From GCA-020356105 sp964347475 (GTDB lineage Bacteria; Pseudomonadota; Alphaproteobacteria; UBA8366; JADFVY01), in NCBI GenBank assembly GCA_964347475.1, contig CAYFYY010000001.1:1-64000 (forward strand): a stretch of 64,000 nt of DNA. Reading direction: 5' to 3'. The notes beneath the pieces were generated by a model. That model had not been told where the DNA came from and did not search any database. It saw only the letters and a list, made by a program, of their open reading frames with translations. Positions 17,621-26,064 of the stretch are shown here, one piece after another (the stretch's first letter is position 1; the number at the start of each line of letters is the position of its first letter). The translations under genes and the position numbers were made by a program.

Positions 17621-20104
17621 ATGACCGACCACAAACCGCTGCCGGCCGATGAGCTGTTCATGGCGTGCGACCCGTCACGCCTGGGATTCAAGACAACGTC
17701 CGAGTTGGACCCGTTGGAGGAGCTGATCGGGCAGGACCGGGCGGTGGAGGCGGTGGCGTTCGGGATCGGCATTCGCCGCGACGGCTTCAACCTGTTCGCC
17801 GCGGGCCCGGCGGGTACCGGCAAGCACACGCTCATCGGCGAATTCCTGCAGCGCGAGGCGCGCGCCGGGCCAATCCCCGACGATTGGTGTTACGTCTATA
17901 ATTTCGAGGATCCGCGGCGGCCGCAGGCGTTGCAGCTGCCGGCGGGTCGGGCCCATCCCCTCGCCCGCGATATGGAGCGTCTCACCCAGGACCTGCGGGC
18001 CGCACTTCAGGCCACATTCGAAAGCGAAGACTACCGCAATCGCCGCGAAGCGCTGGCGCAGGAATTCAAGAACCGGCAGGAACATGCGTTCGAAGATATC
18101 CAGAAGCGCGCGAAGGAGCACAGCATTGCGCTCGTGCGCACGCCTCTCGGACTCGCGCTGGCACCGCTGCGCGAGGGCCAGGTGCTCAGCCCGGAAGAGT
18201 TCGAGGCCTTGCCAGAGGCAGAGCGGGAGCAGACGAAGTCGGACCTCAAGCAGCTCGAGGAACGGCTCCAGGCGACGCTGCGGCAGGCGCCACGCTGGGA
18301 GCGCGAGCACCGCGACCGCGTGCGCGAGATAAACCGCGAGGTCAGCCGTCTCGCAGTGGACCATTTGATCGATGAGATCCGCAAGAAGCACGAAGATCTG
18401 CCGGACGTCATAGCGTGGCTGCAGGCGGTCGAGGAAGACGTGGTGGACAAGGCGGAAACGCTGCTCGCGGGGTCTCAGCAGGCGACCGGCGAGGCGGGCC
18501 AGCAGCCGCAGCCCGCACATGCGCCGACGCAGGACGGGGCGATGCGCCATTACACGGTCAACGTCCTGGTGGGCCGAGATGCCGATGGCGGCGCCCCCGT
18601 CGTGTATGAGGATCATCCGACCTACGGCAATCTTTTGGGCCGCATCGAGCACCGTTCGGAATTTGGCACGCTCGTCACCGACTTCACGCTGATCAAGGCC
18701 GGCGCCCTCCACCGGGCCAATGGCGGTTTTCTTGTCGTGGATGCCTACAAGCTACTGACCCAGCCGTACAGCTGGGACGGACTGAAACGGGTCCTGCGAG
18801 CGGGCGAGATCAGCATCGAACCGCTTGGACAGACACTCAGCCTGGTCGATACGGTATCGCTCGATCCGCAACCGATTCCGCTCGACATCAAGATCGTCCT
18901 CGTCGGTGAGCGCATGCTCTATTACCTGCTCTGCGCCTACGACCCCGATTTCAACGAGCTGTTCAAGGTCCAGGCGGACTTCGAGGAGGAGATGCCGCGC
19001 AACGAGGCCAGTGTCGACCTCTACGCCCGGCTGATCGGCACCATCGTCGGCAATGAGGGGATGCGTCCGTTCGAGGCGGGCGCCGTCGCCCGCGTGATCG
19101 AGCGCGCGGCCCGACTGGCCGGAGACCGAGGGAAACTGACCACCCATATGCGGAGCATCGCCGACCTGCTGCACGAAGCGGACTACTGGGCCGAGACGGC
19201 CGGCCACGAAACCGTCACCGCTGCGGACGTGACGCGAGCCATCGACGCCCATATTCGGCGCTCGGACCGGCTGCGCGAAAAGATCCAGGAAGCGATCGCC
19301 GAGGGCATCGTCCTGATCGACAGCGCCGGGGCCAAGCCGGGCCAGTTGAACGGACTTTCGGTGATGCAGCTGGGCGGATTTTCGTTCGGCCGGCCGAGCC
19401 GGATCACCGCCCGGGTCAGCATGGGTCGCGGCCGGGTCATCGACATCGAGCGCGAGGTCAAGCTCGGCGGCCCGCTGCATTCGAAGGGCGTGCTGATCCT
19501 CTCGGGCTTCCTTGCCGACCGCTTCGGGCGCGAACGTCCCCTGGCCCTGGCGGCCAGCCTGGTCTTCGAACAGTCCTATGGTGGGGTCGACGGCGACAGC
19601 GCCTCGTCGACCGAACTCTATGCGCTGATGTCCGCCCTGTCGGGCGTGCCGGTCAAGCAGGGCTTCGCCGTCACCGGCTCGGTCAACCAGCGCGGCGAAG
19701 TGCAGGCGATCGGCGGCGCCAACGAGAAGATCGAAGGGTTCTTCGATGTCTGCAAGGCGCGCGGGTTGACCGGCGACCAGGGCGTCCTCATCCCGGCGTC
19801 GAATGTCCGACACCTGATGCTACGCGATGACGTGGTCGAGGCCTGCCGCAAGGGCGAATTCGCGATCTACAGCGTCGAAACAATCGATCAGGGGCTGGAA
19901 ATCCTGACCGGGGTGCCGGCCGGCGAGCCAGGCAGCGAGGGCATCTATCCGGAGGGTACGATCAACCGTCTCGTCGCCGACCGTCTGGAAGGCTTCGCCG
20001 AGAAAGCGCGCAAGGCCGGGATCGACAGGGATGGCGGCGACAACAAGGGCAACAGCAACAAGGACGGCGACGCGACGTCCCAGGTCACGCCAGGATCCGG
20101 CTGA
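17621..20104 (+). CDS. Lon-like ATP-dependent protease (AAA plus S16 peptidase)
   Basis: This 827-residue protein belongs to the Lon-like group with an early P-loop: GPAGTGKHT lies near residue 65. A long charged, coiled segment (about residues 120-290) interrupts the ATPase region. The C-terminal S16 peptidase domain carries the Ser-Lys pair at Ser660 (GDSASST) and Lys703 (GGANEK), by alignment with E. coli Lon Ser679 and Lys722. The protein lacks the N-terminal substrate-binding domain of classical LonA. It is expected to unfold and degrade proteins in the cytoplasm. Its end overlaps the convergent uracil-DNA glycosylase gene by 20 bases. The last 40 residues are a charged, glycine- and asparagine-rich tail. 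Confidence 0.9.
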   Translation: MTDHKPLPADELFMACDPSRLGFKTTSELDPLEELIGQDRAVEAVAFGIGIRRDGFNLFAAGPAGTGKHTLIGEFLQREARAGPIPDDWCYVYNFEDPRRPQALQLPAGRAHPLARDMERLTQDLRAALQATFESEDYRNRREALAQEFKNRQEHAFEDIQKRAKEHSIALVRTPLGLALAPLREGQVLSPEEFEALPEAEREQTKSDLKQLEERLQATLRQAPRWEREHRDRVREINREVSRLAVDHLIDEIRKKHEDLPDVIAWLQAVEEDVVDKAETLLAGSQQATGEAGQQPQPAHAPTQDGAMRHYTVNVLVGRDADGGAPVVYEDHPTYGNLLGRIEHRSEFGTLVTDFTLIKAGALHRANGGFLVVDAYKLLTQPYSWDGLKRVLRAGEISIEPLGQTLSLVDTVSLDPQPIPLDIKIVLVGERMLYYLLCAYDPDFNELFKVQADFEEEMPRNEASVDLYARLIGTIVGNEGMRPFEAGAVARVIERAARLAGDRGKLTTHMRSIADLLHEADYWAETAGHETVTAADVTRAIDAHIRRSDRLREKIQEAIAEGIVLIDSAGAKPGQLNGLSVMQLGGFSFGRPSRITARVSMGRGRVIDIEREVKLGGPLHSKGVLILSGFLADRFGRERPLALAASLVFEQSYGGVDGDSASSTELYALMSALSGVPVKQGFAVTGSVNQRGEVQAIGGANEKIEGFFDVCKARGLTGDQGVLIPASNVRHLMLRDDVVEACRKGEFAIYSVETIDQGLEILTGVPAGEPGSEGIYPEGTINRLVADRLEGFAEKARKAGIDRDGGDNKGNSNKDGDATSQVTPGSG

Positions 20105-20678
20105 TCCGGCGACGAAGTTCCGCCACCAGCTCCGCTTCGAACCACGGATTGCGCCGCAGCCAGGCCGTGTTGCGCCAGCTGGGATGGGGCAGCGGCAGAA
20201 AGTCCGGCAGGTAATCGCGCCATGCCGCCACGGTGTCGGTCAGGTTGCCGCGCCGGTGGCGACCGAGATAGTGCGCCTGGGCGTACTGGCCCACCAGCAG
20301 GATGAGTGCAACGTCCGGCATGTGCGCGGTCAGACGGCGATGCCACAGCGGTGCGCATTCGCTGCGCGGCGGCAGGTCGCCGCCACGCTGGTAGCGTCCG
20401 GGATAGCAGAAGCCGATCGGCAGGATCGCGACGCGAGACGCGTCGTAGAATGTCGCACGGTCCATCGCGAGCCAGTCGCGCAGCCGCTCGCCGGACGCAT
20501 CGTTCCACGGGATGCCGGTCTCATGCACCCGGGTCCCCGGCGCCTGTCCCACGATCAGCAGTCGCGCGGTCGGCGAGGCCCGGAAGACCGGCCGCGGGCC
20601 GAGCGGCAGGTGCTCGATACAATGGGTGCAGGCCCGGGCGGCCGCGATGGCCTGGTCGAGCGTCTCGCGGCCGCTCAC
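20085..20678 (-). CDS. Uracil-DNA glycosylase family protein
   Basis: The GTG at 20678 overlaps the TGA of the upstream sirtuin gene as GTGA, which decides the start and implies translational coupling. The 197-residue protein has the N-terminal cysteine pair ACTHC, motif A GQAPG followed by GIPWNDASGERL, and motif B LPHPSWRN. These mark the single-domain uracil-DNA glycosylase superfamily related to families 4 and 5. The N-terminal cysteines may reflect an iron-sulfur site, but I cannot see a complete four-cysteine set, so this is doubtful. Role: removal of uracil or deaminated bases from DNA. The 3' end overlaps the Lon-like gene. Confidence 0.85.
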   Translation of the reverse strand: MSGRETLDQAIAAARACTHCIEHLPLGPRPVFRASPTARLLIVGQAPGTRVHETGIPWNDASGERLRDWLAMDRATFYDASRVAILPIGFCYPGRYQRGGDLPPRSECAPLWHRRLTAHMPDVALILLVGQYAQAHYLGRHRRGNLTDTVAAWRDYLPDFLPLPHPSWRNTAWLRRNPWFEAELVAELRRRISRILA

Positions 20679-21394
20679 CCGGCCGCGCCCCGGCCCAGCC
20701 TGCCGAACCACTCGGGCACGACCGTGCCGGCCGGGCCGTAAACCGCCTCCTCGAACAGCGTCGCGCCTTCCGACGGCTCCAGGTTCAACTCAACCGTTCG
20801 CGCGCCCGCCATGCGGGCCGACTGCACGAATCCGGCCGCCGGATACACATTGCCCGATGTGCCGATCGAAACGAACAGATCGCAGGACTCGAGCGCCGCA
20901 TAAATACGGTCCATCTCGATGGGCATTTCGCCGAACCAGACCACATGCGGGCGCATCGTCCCCAACTCGGCGCAGGCAAGACAGGGCGTGTCGAGGCACA
21001 GGTCCTCGCGGCACGACACGACGTCGCCGCAGCGATCGCAGCGCGCCTTGAGCATCTCGCCGTGCATGTGGATCAGATTGCGGCTGCCGGCCCGCTCGTG
21101 GAGGTTGTCGATGTTCTGGGTCACCAGCAGAAACTCGCCGGGCCATACCGCCTCGAATTCCGCCAGCGCCAGGTGCGCCGGGTTTGGCGCGATGTTGTTG
21201 CCCAGCAGGTTGCGCCGGCGCGTGTTGTAGAACTCCTGGACGCGCGCCGGATCGCGCCGGAAGGCCTCCGGCGTCGCGACGTCCTCGATCCTCACCGTGG
21301 CCCAGATGCCGTCGGCGTCGCGGAAGGTGTGCAGGCCGGACTCGCGGGAAATTCCAGCGCCGGTCAGCACGACGATTGAGCGGGGTTCAGCCAT
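20675..21394 (-). CDS. cobB: Sirtuin-type NAD-dependent protein deacylase
   Basis: This 239-residue protein has the sirtuin core: GAGIS and TFRD near the N-terminus, TQNIDNLHERAG, the catalytic HMHGE, a zinc module CDRC and CLAC, and RPHVVWFGE. It removes acyl groups from lysines using NAD. The conserved tyrosine and arginine that give CobB its desuccinylase activity may correspond to EFYNTRR. The ATG at 21394 fits family alignments; ATG 21406 adds four residues. The following uracil-DNA glycosylase gene overlaps its stop. The phosphatase gene at 21444 diverges from it. Confidence 0.92.
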   Translation of the reverse strand: MAEPRSIVVLTGAGISRESGLHTFRDADGIWATVRIEDVATPEAFRRDPARVQEFYNTRRRNLLGNNIAPNPAHLALAEFEAVWPGEFLLVTQNIDNLHERAGSRNLIHMHGEMLKARCDRCGDVVSCREDLCLDTPCLACAELGTMRPHVVWFGEMPIEMDRIYAALESCDLFVSIGTSGNVYPAAGFVQSARMAGARTVELNLEPSEGATLFEEAVYGPAGTVVPEWFGRLGRGAAG

Positions 21395-21443
21395 GTCGCC
21401 GGGCATGCTAAACCAAACGCCCGAAACCGCAAACGGGAAGCGT

Positions 21444-21917
21444 ATGGTCCGTATCCTGTTCGTCTGTACCGGCAATATCTGCCGTTCACCGACTGCCGAG
21501 GGCGTGTTCCGCCACCTCATCACGGCGGCCGGCCACGATGGCGTCATCGAGGCGGACTCCGTGGGCCTTGGCGGCTGGCACGTCGGCGACCCGCCGGATC
21601 CGCGGGCGGTCGAGGCGGCAGCCCGGCGCGGCATCGACCTGTCCGGGCTCCGGGCGCGGCAGCTGGCGCTGCCCGACTTCGATGCCTTCGACCTGCTGCT
21701 GGCGATGGATCGCGGCCACTTTCGCGAGATGGCCGGCCGGGCGCCGCGCGAGCACGCGGCCAAGGTGCGGATGTTCATGGAAGCCGCGCGCGGCGACGGC
21801 GCACCTTCCGTGCCGGACCCCTATTACGGCGCCCGCGCCGGCTTCGAGGAGGTGCTCGACTTGATCGAAGAGGGGGCGCGCGCTTGGCTGCGGGAGCTGG
21901 AGGCCAACTGGTTGTGA
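21444..21917 (+). CDS. Low-molecular-weight protein tyrosine phosphatase
   Basis: This 157-residue protein has the active-site loop VCTGNICRSPTAEG with its CX5R signature near the N-terminus and the catalytic aspartate in VPDPYYG near the C-terminus. Length and order are exactly those of low-molecular-weight tyrosine phosphatases. It overlaps the next gene by four bases (GTGA). In this setting, next to fructosamine kinase, it may belong to the group linked with fructosamine-6-phosphate or arginine/tyrosine dephosphorylation. Only the phosphatase activity itself is supported. Confidence 0.93.
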   Translation: MVRILFVCTGNICRSPTAEGVFRHLITAAGHDGVIEADSVGLGGWHVGDPPDPRAVEAAARRGIDLSGLRARQLALPDFDAFDLLLAMDRGHFREMAGRAPREHAAKVRMFMEAARGDGAPSVPDPYYGARAGFEEVLDLIEEGARAWLRELEANWL

Positions 21918-22768
21918 CGCCCGCGGTACGCCGGGCCGTCGCCGCGGCCGCCGGTGCCGAGGTCAGCCGCGTCAGGCCGATGTCGGGCGGCTGCATCGGC
22001 GAGGTCTGGCAGGTGACGCTGGCGGACCGGCGGCAGCTGGTCGCCAAGACCGCCGGCACGGACGGAAACCTCGACATCGAGGGCTACATGCTCGACTACC
22101 TCGCACGTACGGAGACCGTACCCGTGCCGGACGTTCTCCACGCCGCGTCGGATCTCCTGCTCATGTCCTGGGTCGAAACCGCCGGGCCGCTCGGCCCGGG
22201 CGCTGAGGAACACGCGGCGGACCTGCTGGCCGCGCTGCACGCCGTCACGGCCGATGCATACGGACACGAGCGGGATACGCTGATCGGCCCGCTGCCGCAG
22301 CTGAACCCCTGGACCGATTCGTGGCTGGCGTTCTTCCGCGATCGGCGCCTGCTCCAAATCGGGCGCGACGCCATGGACGCCGGCCGGCTGCGGCGTGAAA
22401 CGTATGGCCGCCTGGAGGCGTTCTGTGCCGCCAGACTCGACACGTACATCGAGGAGCCGGCGCAGCCGGCGCTGATCCACGGCGACATGTGGGGCGGCAA
22501 CGTGCTGTGCAGCAACGACCGGATCGCCGCCTTCATCGACCCGGCGATCTATCACGCCGACCCCGAGATCGAGCTCGCCTTCTCGACCCTGTTCGGCACG
22601 TACGGCGACCGGTTCTTCCGCCGGTACAACGAGCGCCGCCCGATCCGCCCCGGCTTTTTCGAGGCCCGCCGCGACATCTACAACCTGTACCCGCTACTGG
22701 TCCACACGCGGCTGTTCGGCGGCCACTACGGATCGCAGGTTGACGCTATCCTGAGGCGGTATGGCTAA
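21914..22768 (+). CDS. Fructosamine kinase family protein
   Basis: The GTG at 21914 overlaps the TGA of the phosphatase gene, giving 284 residues. The protein has the small kinase lobe with GGCIGEVWQV and LVAKT, then the catalytic HGDMWGGN and a metal-binding DPAIYHADPEIELA, as in the fructosamine/ketosamine-3-kinase family. These enzymes phosphorylate sugars attached to amines, starting repair of glycated proteins or metabolites. Coupling to a low-molecular-weight phosphatase is a recurring arrangement and suggests a shared deglycation pathway. Its stop overlaps the convergent thpR stop by four bases. Confidence 0.9.
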   Translation: MTPAVRRAVAAAAGAEVSRVRPMSGGCIGEVWQVTLADRRQLVAKTAGTDGNLDIEGYMLDYLARTETVPVPDVLHAASDLLLMSWVETAGPLGPGAEEHAADLLAALHAVTADAYGHERDTLIGPLPQLNPWTDSWLAFFRDRRLLQIGRDAMDAGRLRRETYGRLEAFCAARLDTYIEEPAQPALIHGDMWGGNVLCSNDRIAAFIDPAIYHADPEIELAFSTLFGTYGDRFFRRYNERRPIRPGFFEARRDIYNLYPLLVHTRLFGGHYGSQVDAILRRYG

Positions 22769-23310
22769 GGCGCACTACCCAACGGATAGCTCGCCTCCTC
22801 GATGTAGACGGCGCCCTCGGACTTCAGGAAGCTGGCGAACAGCACGAACCGGTCGGCGGGAAACGGGGCCGAGCGGAAGGCCCCGTGCGTGGCGGCCCAT
22901 TCCTCGACGCGGGCGTTGCGCACGTCCCGGAGGCGCGCGATGGTCACGTGCGGCGAGAACTTGCGGGTCTCGGCCGCGAGCCCGGCCCGCACCAGCGCGG
23001 ATTCGATCTTCGCCTGCAGATGCGCCAGCGGCTTCGAGGGGACAACGCCAACCCACAGCGCGTGGGGACGTTTGCCGCGGCCGAAATTGCCGATGCCGTC
23101 GAGCTGCAGTGTGAACGCGGGGGCGCTGACCTCTGCCAGCGCAGAATCGATATCATTGGCGACATCGTTCGGCACCTCGCCGATGAAACGCAGCGTCAGG
23201 TGGATGTTCTCCGGCTTGACCCAGCGTGCGCCCCGCAGACCGGATTGCAGCAGCGCCAACTGCGTCCTGACCGGATCCGGCAACGGAATGGCGACGAAGA
23301 GGCGGATCAT
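22765..23310 (-). CDS. thpR: RNA 2',3'-cyclic phosphodiesterase
   Basis: Starting at ATG 23310, the 181-residue protein begins MIRLFVAIPLP and carries the two HxT motifs of the 2H phosphoesterase family, HLTL near residue 37 and HVTI near residue 122. This matches ThpR/LigT, which opens 2',3'-cyclic phosphates on RNA. The longer frame upstream has no supporting features. The gene is convergent with the fructosamine kinase gene. Confidence 0.92.
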   Translation of the reverse strand: MIRLFVAIPLPDPVRTQLALLQSGLRGARWVKPENIHLTLRFIGEVPNDVANDIDSALAEVSAPAFTLQLDGIGNFGRGKRPHALWVGVVPSKPLAHLQAKIESALVRAGLAAETRKFSPHVTIARLRDVRNARVEEWAATHGAFRSAPFPADRFVLFASFLKSEGAVYIEEASYPLGSAP

Positions 23311-23446
23311 GACCCGGAGCGCCTGACGCTGTTTCGATACCAAGGACTGGCTGTCACCCGCCGATTCGGCCAGTGAGCGAAATCGGTGCCCGCCGCGGTC
23401 GGGACGGCTGCAGCTCCCGATCGGCGCCACGTTAATGGAAACGGCA

Positions 23447-24574
23447 CTAGAGGAACAGTGTCAGCACGCCGGTATACCCGTACAGGCGATTGTGGTTGAT
23501 CTCTCCGTTCGCAAACAGGCCGGCGATCGGGAATTCGCCCAACTCGTCGGCGACCATCGCCATCTCCCGGCTGCCCGGCCCGAACTGGTTCGGACCCCGG
23601 GCAACGCAGGTGTAATACAGCGCGCCGCGGATGCCGTTCGCGGTCCGCTGCCGCAGGCGCCTGAGCATGCGGTGCAGGTCGTCGGCGGCGGTCTTCTCGT
23701 CACGGCGGCAGAACAAGACCTTGTCCCCGACCGACACGACATCGCCGATCGCCAGCAATCCGTTCTCGCGGTCGATCCCCATCAGGTTCCGCACGAGGTA
23801 GTCGCCGGTATCGGATCCGGCGACCGGCAGCGCTGCGAAGAACTGCCCCCCGGCGCGACGCGGATCACGCGGCAGGGCGTTGCCGACATCATCCTCGAAG
23901 ATGTCCAGCGCCGGTTGATCGTCCAGTTCGATCAGAACATTGCCGTCGGCGCGGGTCACGGTATGGGTCGGCCCGATGGGCGAGCATCCCTGGGTCAGGC
24001 CAACCGCAACGGGCAGCACGTACGGCGACAGCAACACCCCCGACAGGCCACCGGAAATGCGACCGTCGGCGAGCTGGACAGCGCCCTCCTTGACCGAGGT
24101 CAGGCCGCCGACGAGATAGGCATTGGTGGACACGGCGAAATCCCTTACCAGCCCCTGGACCCGCGGGTTCCTGGGGTCGGCATGAACCACGGCCAGAGGC
24201 GGATCATTGGCGGCCAGCCATTCCGCCTGCGATTCCGCGATGCCGCGCACGTCCGCCTTGAGGCCGCCGAATACACGAAACCCGTCGCCGTCGATCGGCA
24301 ACACGAGGACAGAGACAGCGGGCTCCTCGAAATACTCGGCGCGGAAGCCGCACACGCCCATGCCGGCGGCACCGATCCAGTGCGCCACGCCGGTGCTTTG
24401 TCGCAGCACGACCTCGATTTCGGGCAGCGCGTCGGCGAAAGCCTCGGTCACGAAGACGAGGCCCAGCCGGTGCTCACGGCCAATTTCGCCAAGGCGGGCG
24501 AGAACCTTGCCGACAGCGTCCTGCCATCGCACCGCGCTGGCCGCAGCCGCCCTGAAGTCGCCCGCGTCGGTCAC
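23447..24574 (-). CDS. FIST-domain sensory protein
   Basis: This 375-residue protein has the FIST_N region (GLVFVTEAFADAL, HWIGAAGMGV, GGLTSVKEGAVQ) and the FIST_C region (LFCRRDEKTAADDL, GALYYTCVARGPNQFG, GEFPIAGLFANGEI). FIST domains are thought to bind small ligands such as amino acids and usually occur fused to signalling domains; here the two FIST halves stand alone with no output domain. Its ATG overlaps the stop of tesA as ATGA, so both are translated from one message. Family assignment is firm, ligand unknown. Confidence 0.87.
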   Translation of the reverse strand: MTDAGDFRAAAASAVRWQDAVGKVLARLGEIGREHRLGLVFVTEAFADALPEIEVVLRQSTGVAHWIGAAGMGVCGFRAEYFEEPAVSVLVLPIDGDGFRVFGGLKADVRGIAESQAEWLAANDPPLAVVHADPRNPRVQGLVRDFAVSTNAYLVGGLTSVKEGAVQLADGRISGGLSGVLLSPYVLPVAVGLTQGCSPIGPTHTVTRADGNVLIELDDQPALDIFEDDVGNALPRDPRRAGGQFFAALPVAGSDTGDYLVRNLMGIDRENGLLAIGDVVSVGDKVLFCRRDEKTAADDLHRMLRRLRQRTANGIRGALYYTCVARGPNQFGPGSREMAMVADELGEFPIAGLFANGEINHNRLYGYTGVLTLFL

Positions 24575-25263
24575 CGTTCGGCCTCCTTCAGCGCCGCGCT
24601 CACCACCGGCAGGATGTTGTCGACGATTACGGCAATGCCAGCTGCCGTGGGATGGATACCGTCGTCCTGGTTGAGCGTCGGGTTTGCCGCCACGCCGTCA
24701 AGGAAGAATGGGTAATAGGCCGTCCCGTGTTTTTCCGCGAGATCCGCGAAGAGAGCCGCAAAGGCATCACCATATCGAGAGCCCAGATTCGGCGGTGCCC
24801 GCATCCCGGCAAGCAGGACGTGCGCGCCGGCGGCCCGGATCCGCGTGATGATCTCGTCGAGATTGCGCCGCGTCGCCGCGGGTTCCAGACCCCTGAGACC
24901 GTCGTTCCCACCGAGCGCGACGATCACCAGGTCGGGCCGTTCCGCAAGCAGCCAGTCCAACCGTGCAAGCCCGCCCGCCGTGGTGTCGCCGGACACGCCG
25001 CCGTTGACGACCCGCACGGCGATGCCGGTGCGCGCCAGCGCCGCTTCGAGCTGCGCCGGGAAGCTTTCCTCGAGGGCCAGACCGTATCCGGCCGTCAGAC
25101 TGTCGCCCAGCGCGAGGATGACCGGCTGGTCCTTGACGACCGACATTGCAGGCCGCCCGGCGACCCCGAGCATTGCGATCAGAAGCATCGGGAGCCATGG
25201 CCGATTGAATATCCCGCCGGCAGCGCGATATATCGTTGAGACGTGGCGCGGTTTCGGTTTCAT
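24571..25263 (-). CDS. tesA: Arylesterase / acyl-CoA thioesterase I, SGNH hydrolase
   Basis: The 230-residue precursor has an N-terminal hydrophobic stretch near residues 24-40 that can serve as a signal peptide. The SGNH blocks are complete: GDSLTAGYG with the nucleophilic serine, NGGVSGDT, ALGGND, and DGIHPT with Asp and His. TesA-type enzymes hydrolyse acyl-CoA, esters and lysophospholipids in the periplasm. The gene diverges from an ABC exporter ATPase gene, an arrangement widespread in proteobacteria. The FIST gene overlaps its stop. Confidence 0.92.
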   Translation of the reverse strand: MKPKPRHVSTIYRAAGGIFNRPWLPMLLIAMLGVAGRPAMSVVKDQPVILALGDSLTAGYGLALEESFPAQLEAALARTGIAVRVVNGGVSGDTTAGGLARLDWLLAERPDLVIVALGGNDGLRGLEPAATRRNLDEIITRIRAAGAHVLLAGMRAPPNLGSRYGDAFAALFADLAEKHGTAYYPFFLDGVAANPTLNQDDGIHPTAAGIAVIVDNILPVVSAALKEAER

Positions 25264-25335
25264 TGACGATCCTGCGGCGTACAGATCTGCAACGAATGCA
25301 TAACGGACGACTCCCTAATCTAAACCCAATTGGCA

Positions 25336-26064
25336 ATGCAGGATCAAATGACAACCCCCGGTGCGGGGGCCGGACCCATCGTCGCGCTGTCGGGACTCAA
25401 GCTGGCCCTTTCCAGTGATGCCGGAACGGTGGAAATCCTCCGCGGCATCGACCTTCGCATTCAGCCCGGCGAGCAGGTGGCACTGGTCGGCGCGTCCGGC
25501 GCCGGCAAGTCATCGATGATGATGATCATCGGCGGCCTGGAGCGGGCGACGGCAGGCTCTGTCCGCGTCGCCGGGCACGACCTGACCACGATGAGCGAGG
25601 ACGAGCTCGCGCTGTTCCGCCGTGAGAACATAGGTATCGTGTTCCAGTCGTTCCACCTGATCCCCACGATGACGGCGCTGGAGAACGTCGCGGTGCCGCT
25701 CGAGTTCGCCGGGCACGGCGATGCCTTCGCGCTTGCCGCCGAGGAGCTTGCTGCGGTCGGGCTCCACCACCGTACCGCGCACTATCCGAGTCAGTTGTCC
25801 GGCGGCGAGCAACAACGCGTCGCGCTTGCCCGCGCCTTCGTAACCGAACCTCGCTTGCTGCTGGCGGATGAGCCCACCGGAAATCTTGATGGCGAGACCG
25901 GCGCCCAGATCATCGACCTGATGTTCCGGCTGTCCGAGCAGAAGGGAACGACCTTGCTGCTCATTACCCATGACCCGGCCCTTGCGTCGCGCTGCGCCCG
26001 CGAACTGCGCATTGCCGACGGCCGGATCGTCGACGATGTGGCGCGAGAGGTGGCGGCGCAATGA
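25336..26064 (+). CDS. ybbA: ABC exporter ATP-binding protein, YbbA-like
   Basis: This roughly 242-residue ATPase has Walker A GASGAGKSS, the Q-loop FQSFHLIP, the signature LSGGEQQRVALARA and Walker B LLLADEPTGNLDG, placing it in the LolD/MacB-type group. ATGs at 25336 and 25348 are both possible; the second has AGGA four bases before it. It overlaps the permease gene by ATGA and diverges from tesA, the same neighbourhood as ybbA-ybbP and tesA in E. coli. Substrate is unknown; export or extraction of a lipid or envelope component is the usual guess for this group. Confidence 0.9.
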   Translation: MQDQMTTPGAGAGPIVALSGLKLALSSDAGTVEILRGIDLRIQPGEQVALVGASGAGKSSMMMIIGGLERATAGSVRVAGHDLTTMSEDELALFRRENIGIVFQSFHLIPTMTALENVAVPLEFAGHGDAFALAAEELAAVGLHHRTAHYPSQLSGGEQQRVALARAFVTEPRLLLADEPTGNLDGETGAQIIDLMFRLSEQKGTTLLLITHDPALASRCARELRIADGRIVDDVAREVAAQ

